Assembly: GCA_934661765.1 (NCBI GenBank)
Contig: CAKUJT010000087.1
Location: forward strand, 1 to 10,006
Origin: an uncultured Senegalimassilia sp.
GTDB taxonomy: Bacteria > Actinomycetota > Coriobacteriia > Coriobacteriales > Eggerthellaceae
DNA length: 10,006 nucleotides
Direction of reading: 5' to 3'
Shown here: positions 1 through 5,956 of the stretch, piece by piece
Layout: each line of letters starts with the position of its first letter
Position numbering within the stretch: the first letter of the stretch is position 1
Program-made: the position numbers and the translations under genes
Notes under the pieces: generated by a model
Told to the model about the DNA's origin: nothing
The model's input: only the letters and a program-made list of their open reading frames with translations
Database searches by the model: none

Positions 1-2
1 GT

Positions 3-1082
3 GATAAGGCGAAAGTAACAGAGTATGCAGATAAAATAGATACATCATCACAGCTTTTGTTAGGAATTATTAATGATATTTTGGATATGAGCAAAATTGA
101 AGCCGGGAAAACTGTTTTTAAATACACGGATTTTTCTATTCTAGATTTTATACAGGAAATTGATGATATGTTTAAGATACAGGCAGAAGAAAGAAATCAG
201 ACCCTTCAGTTTACAAAAGAAAACATCCTGCACGAGTGGGTGAATGGGAATCGGGTGCATCTGATGCAGATTTTCAGTAACTTGCTTTCTAATGCAGTGA
301 AGTACACACAGAAGGGTGGAGCAATTCAGTTTTTAATAGAAGAATGTGAAACAAATTCCTCTGTCTATGCAAAGTATCGTTTTTTAGTCTGTGATAATGG
401 TATGGGAATGTCGGCAGATTTCAAAGATACGATTTTTGATGCATTTACCCGTGCAGAAGGTTCTCTTACAAACAAGATACAGGGAACCTGTCTTGGAATG
501 GCTATCACCAAAAATCTGGTTGAGTCGATGGGCGGAACAATTGAAGTGGAAAGTGAACCGGGGCAGGGAAGTTGTTTTGAAGTTATTATGAATCTGAAAG
601 TTGCAGAAAACCGATCCGTTTCTCTGGAGCCACAGGCAGAAAAAGAGGAGTTGGATGAAAATATCCTAAAAGGAATGCGATTCCTGTGTGCAGAAGATAA
701 TGAGCTGAATGCAGAAATTTTGATAGAACTATTAAAGATTGAGGGTGCTGAGTGTACCATCTGTGAAAATGGAGAAAGGCTTCTTAATACATTTGAACAG
801 TCTGCTCTGGGAGAGTATGACATGATCTTAATGGATGTGCAGATGCCTGTCATGAACGGCTATGAGGCAACAAAAGCAATCCGCAGAAGTACACATAAAC
901 TGGCAAAGACGATTCCAATCGTTGCCATGACTGCCAATGCATTCTCAGAGGATATACAACATTCTTTGGCTGCTGGTATGAATGCACATATTTCAAAACC
1001 CGTTGAGATTAAGGTTTTGAAAAAGACAATAAGAAACATAAAATCTGATGTGGGGGGCATCGAAACGCAGATCACTGAATAG
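3..1082 (+). CDS. Hybrid sensor histidine kinase, 3' part (5' end outside window)
   Basis: The reading frame is open from base 3, so the gene starts upstream of the window. The visible part begins in the second helix of the HisKA dimerisation domain (LLGIINDILDMSKIEAGK), so the phosphorylated histidine and the sensor domain are not seen. HATPase_c follows, with the N box NLLSNAVKYT near 279-308, the G1 box DNGMGM at 393-410 and the G2 box at 483-500. A receiver domain follows, with the acidic pair E-D at 693-698, the phosphoacceptor Asp of LMDVQMP at 834-836, the Thr of MTANAF and the Lys of SKPV at 996-998. These signatures define a hybrid kinase that passes phosphate from His to its own receiver Asp. 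The G2 box reads GTCLGM where GTGLGM is usual: codon TGT at 489-491 replaces a Gly codon in the ATP-lid glycine motif, which may weaken ATP binding. The output partner is not in the window. The intact kinase at 3055-5898 has the same HisKA, HATPase_c and receiver order. Confidence 0.93.
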   Translation, partial: DKAKVTEYADKIDTSSQLLLGIINDILDMSKIEAGKTVFKYTDFSILDFIQEIDDMFKIQAEERNQTLQFTKENILHEWVNGNRVHLMQIFSNLLSNAVKYTQKGGAIQFLIEECETNSSVYAKYRFLVCDNGMGMSADFKDTIFDAFTRAEGSLTNKIQGTCLGMAITKNLVESMGGTIEVESEPGQGSCFEVIMNLKVAENRSVSLEPQAEKEELDENILKGMRFLCAEDNELNAEILIELLKIEGAECTICENGERLLNTFEQSALGEYDMILMDVQMPVMNGYEATKAIRRSTHKLAKTIPIVAMTANAFSEDIQHSLAAGMNAHISKPVEIKVLKKTIRNIKSDVGGIETQITE

Positions 1083-1335
1083 TAATAAATGGGTTTGATG
1101 CGACAGTGCTATTAACAGAGATATATTATCTTTTCTCTTTTTAGAAAACGACAGCTTCTGGTAAAATCATTAGTAGAAGTTTTGTTTTCGTGTCAAAAAA
1201 GGAAATCATACCAGTTCATATATTTAGAATTGTTAAAAAATAGTGAAGAAATAATTAGGGTAGATTTATATGTGTCAGTAAGCCTTCTTCTTATTTTCCT
1301 ATGAAAATAGTGTGGAAGTAAAAAGAAATACATGA
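1083..1335. other. Intergenic stretch without a recognisable gene
   Basis: This is AT-rich sequence between the kinase stop codon and the promoter of the small toxin-like gene. Translation in the forward frames gives short pieces broken by stops and no recognisable domain. It holds two modest inverted repeats: the imperfect hairpin listed at 1144-1189, and a 7-bp stem TATTTTC/GAAAATA at 1292-1309 with loop CTAT. I see no RNA gene or mobile element signature. Confidence 0.6.
1144..1189 (+). terminator. Possible weak terminator after the first kinase gene
   Basis: An imperfect hairpin pairs GAAAAC (1144-1149) and CTTCT (1155-1159) with AGAAG (1175-1179) and GTTTTC (1184-1189), with an internal loop. 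The 3' arm is T-rich, but no clean T-run follows it (GTGTCAAAA comes next). The position, 60 bases after the stop codon, suits transcription termination. Sequence alone leaves this uncertain. Confidence 0.3.
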
Positions 1336-1341
1336 TATAGT
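1313..1341 (+). promoter_or_regulatory. Candidate extended -10 promoter for the small toxin-like gene
   Basis: TGA followed by TATAGT (1333-1341) is an extended -10 element of the TGnTATAAT type. The matching -35 position with a 17-nt spacer reads TGGAAG (1313-1318), a poor match to TTGACA, so the promoter would rely on the extended -10. Transcription would start near 1348 and give a leader of about 90 nt before the ATG at 1439. Confidence 0.38.
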
Positions 1342-1386
1342 AGACAGGCAGAGGAACATTGTAAAATGTAGATCTGTTTTATAACC

Positions 1387-1431
1387 GGCAGGGTAGCTGC
1401 CTTCTGTTCTGGAGAATACCAGAAGAGGGAG
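1387..1431 (+). promoter_or_regulatory. Structured leader that may sequester the toxin ribosome binding site
   Basis: Two stem-loops are packed directly before the small gene. GGCAG (1387-1391) pairs with CTGCC (1397-1401), and TTCTGG (1407-1412) pairs with CCAGAA (1419-1424) around loop AGAATA. The second stem runs into the Shine-Dalgarno sequence (AGAGGGAG, about 1424-1431). The same SD region CCAGAAGAGGG (1419-1429) can also pair imperfectly with CCCTTTGTTCTTGG (1524-1537) at the 3' end of the gene. Known type I toxin mRNAs often hide the SD by such pairing. The pairing is read by eye and was not folded by software. Confidence 0.45.
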
Positions 1432-1438
1432 TATATTT

Positions 1439-1519
1439 ATGACTACATATGAAGAATTAGAGATTATATTAACGGTTGCGTTATTGATAGTTGCGATTCT
1501 GAATTTGAAAAATAAATAA
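1439..1519 (+). CDS. Small holin-like membrane peptide, candidate type I toxin (26 aa)
   Basis: ATG at 1439 opens a 26-codon frame, MTTYEELEIILTVALLIVAI then LNLKNK and TAA. It is preceded by the SD AGAGGGAG with a 7-nt gap. The peptide has a short N-terminus beginning M-T-x-Y-E, one hydrophobic segment (about residues 8-21) and a basic tail (LKNK). This is the layout of the Firmicutes 'putative holin-like toxin' peptides (Hol_Tox, TxpA-like), which insert in the membrane and are controlled by antisense RNA. Context supports it: a structured leader with a partly paired SD, a stop codon at 1517-1519 inside a 15-bp hairpin, and a strong convergent promoter on the other strand at 1621-1649. No neighbouring gene reads through it. 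The family assignment comes from pattern memory without a database search. A chance short frame is possible but would not explain the RNA context. Confidence 0.65.
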   Translation: MTTYEELEIILTVALLIVAILNLKNK

Positions 1520-1559
1520 GCTGCCCTTTGTTCTTGGCGGAATAGGCAGCTTATTTATT
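1511..1559. terminator. Bidirectional terminator hairpin overlapping the toxin 3' end
   Basis: A perfect 15-bp inverted repeat has arms 1511-1525 and 1545-1559 (core AATAAGCTGCC / GGCAGCTTATT) and a 19-nt loop. The outer part of the stem is A/T only. On the + strand it ends in TTATTTATT; on the - strand the T-rich arm continues as TTATTTATTTTTC. It can therefore stop both the toxin mRNA and the antisense RNA. The toxin stop codon TAA (1517-1519) lies in the left arm. Confidence 0.7.
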
Positions 1560-1573
1560 AACTGATATGACCC

Positions 1574-1605
1574 CCAGAATGGGAAGCTTAAAAGCACCCT
1601 GCTGG
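1574..1605. repeat. Hairpin within the antisense RNA region
   Basis: Nested pairing CCAG/CTGG (1574-1577 with 1602-1605), GGG/CCC (1581-1583 with 1597-1599) and GCTT/AAGC (1586-1589 with 1592-1595) makes an interrupted hairpin. On the + strand it is followed by TTGTTTGTTAAT, so it could be a back-up terminator for the toxin mRNA. On the - strand it forms the 5' stem of the predicted antisense RNA. Confidence 0.45.
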
Positions 1606-1620
1606 TTGTTTGTTAATAAT

Positions 1621-1649
1621 ATAATAGCAATTATATAATGTAATGTCAA
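1621..1649 (-). promoter_or_regulatory. Strong minus-strand promoter driving the predicted antisense RNA
   Basis: Read on the - strand, TTGACA (consensus -35, bases 1649-1644) is followed after exactly 17 nt by TATTAT (1626-1621). TGC precedes that hexamer, giving an extended -10 element. This is a near-ideal sigma-A promoter. It points at the small toxin-like gene and has no - strand coding frame in front of it, so its product should be a non-coding RNA. Confidence 0.68.
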
Positions 1650-1704
1650 CTACTGCATAAAGAAGCTGATAAATAATAAAAAATAGGTGTTCATAATTCT
1701 AAAG

Positions 1705-1733
1705 TTAAAAAATTAATATTTGCAATTTATAAT
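1705..1733 (+). promoter_or_regulatory. Candidate promoter for the DUF4279-like gene
   Basis: TTAAAA (1705-1710, 4 of 6 to consensus) is followed after 17 nt by a perfect TATAAT (1728-1733). Start of transcription would be near 1740, with an AAAGGG ribosome-binding-like sequence at 1744-1749. In sequence this AT-rich such matches occur by chance. Confidence 0.42.
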
Positions 1734-1774
1734 AGTTTGTGAGAAAGGGTGGTTAAAAATAAGTATATATAGAA

Positions 1775-2157
1775 ATGAATTTATTTTTCGATAATGATTT
1801 TGACGTATATAAAATTGAAAAATTATTAAATATAGAGCCTTCAGATTGTAAACGGAGAAATGAAACCAGACCGTCACCATTTGATAAAAGTAAGCATTTA
1901 GATGGATATTGGTCTTTAATGACAGATACATTTGAGGAATTAGATATAAAACCAGCGATGGATGATTTATTAAAAAAATTGGAAGGCAAGTTAGAAATAA
2001 TCAAAGAAATATGTAAAAAAATAACGGAGAGGTTTATTTTGAGATCGTTTCAATTTTTGAAAAAGATAACTTGCCAGCAATTTATTTTGAAAAAAGATTT
2101 TTAAATATTGTAAACTATTTAGATGCCGTTATCGATATTGATATGTATTTAAATTGA
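1775..2157 (+). pseudogene. DUF4279-like protein, frameshifted in a poly-A tract
   Basis: The first frame (from ATG 1775) reads DFDVYKIEKLLNIEPSDCKR, then a WSL motif and a helical stretch DDLLKKLEGKLEIIKEICKK, a pattern I associate with small bacterial DUF4279 proteins. Within the run of seven A (2015-2021) the frame is lost and the next 28 codons to 2104 look random. One extra A there would continue in the other frame as NNGEVYFEIVSIFEKDNLPA and end YLDAVIDIDMYLN with stop TGA 2155-2157, a normal DUF4279 ending. The repaired protein would have about 127 residues. ATG 1775 has no ribosome binding site at the right distance; AAAGGG at 1744-1749 is too far and TAA at 1760 closes the frame upstream, so the N-terminus may also be damaged. 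The molecular function of the family is unknown. A sequencing error or phase-variable slippage in the A-tract are alternatives to a fixed pseudogene. Confidence 0.68.
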
Positions 2158-2268
2158 ATGCTCATTTGGCATAACCAATAGAAATTGAAAATGTAAAAAA
2201 ATATATGTGAGCAGATAAATAAGAGATAGAAATGTAGTGTAATTACAATGCCACGTAAAGGGATAAAA

Positions 2269-3005
2269 ATGAATAAATCAGTATTGCAAAGGGGTATCAT
2301 TTTTATATTGTGCATTTGCCTCCTTTTTTCATTCTGTCCGCTTTACTTTCCAGAAAAGGAAGAAAAATGATGAGTAACAAAAATAAGAGCAGAATACGGC
2401 AATATGGAAGGCTTTTGACGAAAGTGCAGAAAATACGGTTGCTATCGCAAAAGAAAATTCCAAATATAAATGGTACGTTACTTATAATTATCCAGACTGG
2501 AATATTAAAGAATATAATTCAATAAAAGATGCGGAGCAGGCAGTCCGTAAGGGGAAAGCAGACTGTTTTATCGCAGGTCCGGACAGGCAATGGATTATGT
2601 CAATGACAAAAAATGCACAGTGTGTTTCTGACCAAAACGGCAAATACATCATTTGCAGTAGACAAGGGAAATACAATCCTTATGTCGATCCTGAATAAGA
2701 CTTTGAAATCCATCCAGACTTCAAAGCTGACAGGAGCAGTAACCATGTATGAAGATTCTTTAAAAAGAGTTACGTTTACTGATTTTTTGAAAGATAATTT
2801 CCTGAAGGTTATCATTATGTTTTCTCTGGTATTTATACTGATACTGGGAATGTTCATTCATTTGCTGAAAAAGGCATTTGCTACAGGTATGAGTGGACAT
2901 ATAGCAAAACCGATTGACATTGAGAAAGTAGGAGCGGTTATTCTTTCTGTATTGAAAAAACAGGAAAGCTTACAGACGGGGAAAAACAACAGCATGAGCA
3001 AGTAG
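2269..3005 (+). pseudogene. Hybrid sensor kinase remnant: kinase core deleted, frameshifted
   Basis: ATG 2269 has an SD (AAAGGG, 2257-2262) and encodes a signal-anchor-like start (MNKSVLQRGIIFILCICLLF) that stops at 2368-2370. A solute-binding (SBP_bac_3-like) remnant follows in frame 2 at about 2387-2698 (NTAIWKAFDESAENTVAIAK, later KGKADCFIAG). It then passes to frame 3 near 2615 (SVFLTKTANTSFAVDKGNT, later LTGAVTMYEDSLKRVTFTDF). A membrane helix follows (VIIMFSLVFILILGMFIHLL, about 2806-2865). Directly after LLKKA the sequence reads FATGMSGHIAKPIDIEKVGA, which is the C-terminal end of a receiver domain with its conserved Lys-Pro. HisKA, HATPase_c and most of the receiver are missing; by comparison with the intact kinase next to it, about 370 codons (1.1 kb) were lost. 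The gene cannot make a working kinase. It was a tandem paralogue of the flanking sensors. Confidence 0.82.
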
Positions 3006-3054
3006 CGAAAGCGGATTGTGAATGTCCGTTTTCATGGAACATAAGAGGGAAAGA

Positions 3055-5898
3055 ATGAACAGAAAGTTAGAAAAACGGATAAGAAAAAAAGGTAAGAAAA
3101 AAAGATTATGTCTGAGCATTTTAGTACTGCTCATGTTACTCGTTATTCCGGTTTTTGTTTATGCGTCGGAAATAAAAAGTGACGGGAATACAACTCAGGC
3201 AATGGAGGAAGAAAATAAAACCGTAAGAGTTGGCTATTTTCCATATGCCAATTTTCAGGAAGGCGGCTATGGGGAACACAAGCAGGGAGCGGGCTATGAA
3301 TATCTCCAGAAGATTTCTTATATAACTGGATGGAAGTATGAATATGTCTATGGTTCATTTAAAGAGTGTCTGGATATGTTGGCAGATGGAGAAATAGATC
3401 TACTTGGAAGTGTCAGTTATACACCGGAAAGAGCAGAATCTATCGATTTTTCGACCTATGCCGCAGGAACAGAAAGATATTGGATTTATACCCGGAAAGA
3501 TCATACAGATCTTATGGATGGCGATTCAAAGCAGATGAATGGCTGTCGTATTGGGGTAGCAGATGGAAGCTATCAGAAAGAACTTCTGGAAAAATGGCTG
3601 GACAGCAATCAGATCCAGGCAGAGGTGGTTGTCTGTAAAGGCTATGATGAAATGATAGAAAAAATGGATGCAGATGAACTGGATGCGCTTGTGGTCCCGG
3701 CACTGTCTGTCAACAGCGATTTTATTGCAATCGCCAATATCGGTGCAAGTGACTGTTATTTCGGTGTATCAAAATCCCGACCGGATCTGTTAAAGGAATT
3801 AAATTCTGCCCTGGAAGAAATCGACAATACAGAAACGGACTACAGCAGCAAGCTGTATGCCCGTTATGAAGGAAAAGCGGTCATAAATTATGCACTCAAC
3901 AAGGAAGAAAAACAATGGCTGGATGCACATGAAAACACAATCCGTGTGGGATACCTAAAGGATAATCTCCCTTTTTGTGGTGAAGAAAATGGGAAACTGA
4001 CAGGAATCCTTGGAACCGTTCTGGATACGGTTCAGGAAAAATATAAAATTACGATCAAGGCAGTTCCATGTTCCACGGGAGTAGAGATGAATGAGGCATT
4101 GCAATCTGGCAAAATAGATATTGCAGGTCCTATCATTCAGGATTTTTATACACAGGAACAGTTTCAGGTAGTTTTGACGGATGAAATCATTGATATTACG
4201 CCGGTTGTTATTTACAAAGGAAATGAATATACTAACAGTCTCTCTACAATCGCAGCGACAGAGACCTCACTGTATTCTAAATTGATGGTGTCTCTTCTTT
4301 TTCCAGAAGCAGAAATTAAACAATATGACACACAGGAAGAATGTCTGGAGGCAGTAGCAAATGGGAAAGTGGGAGCAACTGTTATTCCATCTACAAAGAT
4401 TAATCTTCTTAATGAAAGTCCGCTGACCAAAAGTCTGTCCTTTGCAGAAATGGCAAAACGGCAGGAATTGGGAATGTTCACGACGAGAGAAAACAGAAGA
4501 GCAGCTACCATTATCAATAAAGCAATTGTGCAGTCCTCCAATATTTTAAATGGCGTGGTCCTTGCACAGAATTCTGTTTCAGAAAAGAAAATGACCTTGC
4601 AGGATGTCCTTGCGGAGTATGCAGGCTTAGCTATCGTTGTTTCATTTGTGATTATTTTTGTACTGCTTCTTCTAGTCTATTCCCTTTCAGTAAGCAAAAA
4701 AAAACAGATGGAAGCTCTGAAAGAAGCACAGGATGCAAATGCGGCGAATATTGCTAAAACAACGTTCCTGAATCATATGTCCCATGACATCAGGACACCG
4801 ATGAATGCAATTGTTGGATTTACAGATATTGCTATGAAGAGGAAACCGGACAAAGAAGTGGAGAACTGTCTGAAAAAGATCAGGCAGAGTTCAGAATATC
4901 TGATGACGCTTATTAATGATGTGCTGGATATCAGCCACATTGAAAGTGGTAAACTGGAATATAAACCGGTACCGGTAGATCTCAGGGATATGATAAATAC
5001 TGTTTTGTCGATTGCAAGGGGATATATAGAAAACCGTGATCTTAACTTGTATGTTTCAAGAGAAGAACTAAAAACTCCTTATGTGATGGCAGATGAACTC
5101 AGAATCAGGGAAGTATTGCTCAACATCATCAGTAATGCCATCAAATTTACAAAAGACGGAGGTACCATTTCATTTTCTGCAGAAAACGCTCCGGGTAATG
5201 ATGAGCATCATATAATCGTACGCTATCGTATTTCGGATACCGGAATTGGTATGAGTGAGGAGTTCATGGACAGAATATTTGAGGAGTTCAGTCAGGAAAA
5301 TAATGGAGCAAGAACTAGTTATAAGGGAACCGGACTGGGAATGACCATTGCTAAACGGTATCTAGATCTTATGGGTGGGAAAATTGAAGTCAGCAGCAGA
5401 CAGGGTATTGGCTCAACATTTACTGTAGAAATTCCTCTGCTTATAACAGACCATATATTATATCAAAAGGAAGATAAGTCAAAGAAAGATAAGTCAAAGA
5501 AAGAGCGTGATTTACATGGTTTGCATGTCCTTTTGGCAGAGGACAATGATTTAAACGCCGAGATAGCAGTATCTCTATTGGAAGAACAAGGGATGATTGT
5601 GACCAGAACTGCCGATGGGAAATCTGCTCTGGCACAGTTTTGCAATACAGCTCCGGGGACTTTTGATCTGATTTTGATGGATATCATGATGCCGAAAATG
5701 AATGGATATGATACAACAAAAGCTATAAGAAATCTGCCAGATCGTCCAGACGGAAAGAAAATACCAATTATTGCAATGACAGCAAATGCATTTGCAGAGG
5801 ATATACAGGCTGCTTTAAATGCTGGAATGGATGATCATGTGGCGAAGCCGATTGATATGAGTATTTTAATATCTGTTATCACAAAATATATAGAATGA
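3055..5898 (+). CDS. Hybrid sensor histidine kinase with two periplasmic-type solute-binding domains and a receiver (947 aa)
   Basis: ATG 3055 is chosen over the in-frame ATG 3022 because AGAGGG (3044-3049) sits 5 nt before it and the next residues form a basic signal or anchor sequence (hydrophobic about 18-37, VYA possible cleavage). Two SBP_bac_3-type domains follow: about 55-280 (VRVGYFPYANFQ; LADGEIDLLGSVSYTPERAE) and about 295-515 (IRVGYLKDNLPF; LQSGKIDIAGP). A membrane helix lies at about 524-546. HisKA has the H box HMSHDIRTPMNAI with His577. HATPase_c has the N box around 690-699, G1 DTGIGM at 728-733 and G2 GTGLGM at 758-763. The receiver starts near 822, with E829, D830, phosphoacceptor D876 (LMDIMMP) and an AKP lysine. 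All key residues are present, so an active enzyme is expected: ligand binding outside the cell would control autophosphorylation at His577 and transfer to D876. The layout resembles BvgS/EvgS-type sensors. No Hpt domain or DNA-binding regulator is visible, so the target is unknown. It starts 49 bases after the preceding pseudogene. Confidence 0.96.
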   Translation: MNRKLEKRIRKKGKKKRLCLSILVLLMLLVIPVFVYASEIKSDGNTTQAMEEENKTVRVGYFPYANFQEGGYGEHKQGAGYEYLQKISYITGWKYEYVYGSFKECLDMLADGEIDLLGSVSYTPERAESIDFSTYAAGTERYWIYTRKDHTDLMDGDSKQMNGCRIGVADGSYQKELLEKWLDSNQIQAEVVVCKGYDEMIEKMDADELDALVVPALSVNSDFIAIANIGASDCYFGVSKSRPDLLKELNSALEEIDNTETDYSSKLYARYEGKAVINYALNKEEKQWLDAHENTIRVGYLKDNLPFCGEENGKLTGILGTVLDTVQEKYKITIKAVPCSTGVEMNEALQSGKIDIAGPIIQDFYTQEQFQVVLTDEIIDITPVVIYKGNEYTNSLSTIAATETSLYSKLMVSLLFPEAEIKQYDTQEECLEAVANGKVGATVIPSTKINLLNESPLTKSLSFAEMAKRQELGMFTTRENRRAATIINKAIVQSSNILNGVVLAQNSVSEKKMTLQDVLAEYAGLAIVVSFVIIFVLLLLVYSLSVSKKKQMEALKEAQDANAANIAKTTFLNHMSHDIRTPMNAIVGFTDIAMKRKPDKEVENCLKKIRQSSEYLMTLINDVLDISHIESGKLEYKPVPVDLRDMINTVLSIARGYIENRDLNLYVSREELKTPYVMADELRIREVLLNIISNAIKFTKDGGTISFSAENAPGNDEHHIIVRYRISDTGIGMSEEFMDRIFEEFSQENNGARTSYKGTGLGMTIAKRYLDLMGGKIEVSSRQGIGSTFTVEIPLLITDHILYQKEDKSKKDKSKKERDLHGLHVLLAEDNDLNAEIAVSLLEEQGMIVTRTADGKSALAQFCNTAPGTFDLILMDIMMPKMNGYDTTKAIRNLPDRPDGKKIPIIAMTANAFAEDIQAALNAGMDDHVAKPIDMSILISVITKYIE
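5473..5502 (+). repeat. Tandem 15-bp repeat in the kinase-receiver linker
   Basis: GATAAGTCAAAGAAA occurs twice in a row (5473-5487 and 5488-5502) and encodes DKSKK-DKSKK in the charged linker between HATPase_c and the receiver. As a whole-codon unit it can expand or contract without breaking the frame, changing only linker length. Confidence 0.85.
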
Positions 5899-5956
5899 TA
5901 ATTCATTTTGAAACAACTTGAATTATTAATAGTGCATGAGAAAAGGAGGAATTCAG

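Larger units (their letters stand above)
1511..1614 (-). ncRNA. Predicted antisense RNA, candidate antitoxin of the small membrane peptide
   Basis: The - strand promoter at 1621-1649 predicts a start near 1614 and leftward transcription to the bidirectional hairpin at 1511-1559, giving an RNA of about 100 nt. No open frame of note lies in it. Near its 5' end it would form a hairpin (1574-1605: CTGG/CCAG, CCC/GGG and GCTT/AAGC paired blocks), and its 3' end would be the terminator. It shares 1511 to about 1560 with the toxin mRNA, so the two would meet tail to tail, as in the TxpA/RatA-type modules of Bacillus. Both ends are inferred. Its existence rests on the promoter match and the terminator. 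Confidence 0.52.

Noticed and set aside
365..853. Long open frame on the - strand (162 codons) inside the first kinase
   Set aside because: It lies fully opposite the HATPase_c and receiver coding sequence, whose motifs are unmistakable, and its translation shows no domain.
2238..2247. 10-bp palindrome TGTAATTACA upstream of the kinase remnant
   Set aside because: Short and fully A/T-rich in the core; expected by chance in sequence of this composition, and the gene behind it is dead.
3022..3054. Earlier in-frame ATG for the intact kinase
   Set aside because: No ribosome binding site at proper distance, whereas AGAGGG stands 5 nt before ATG 3055, which starts a typical basic-hydrophobic signal anchor.
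4212..4541. Open frame on the - strand inside the intact kinase
   Set aside because: Shadow of the second solute-binding domain; no ribosome binding site or recognisable protein.
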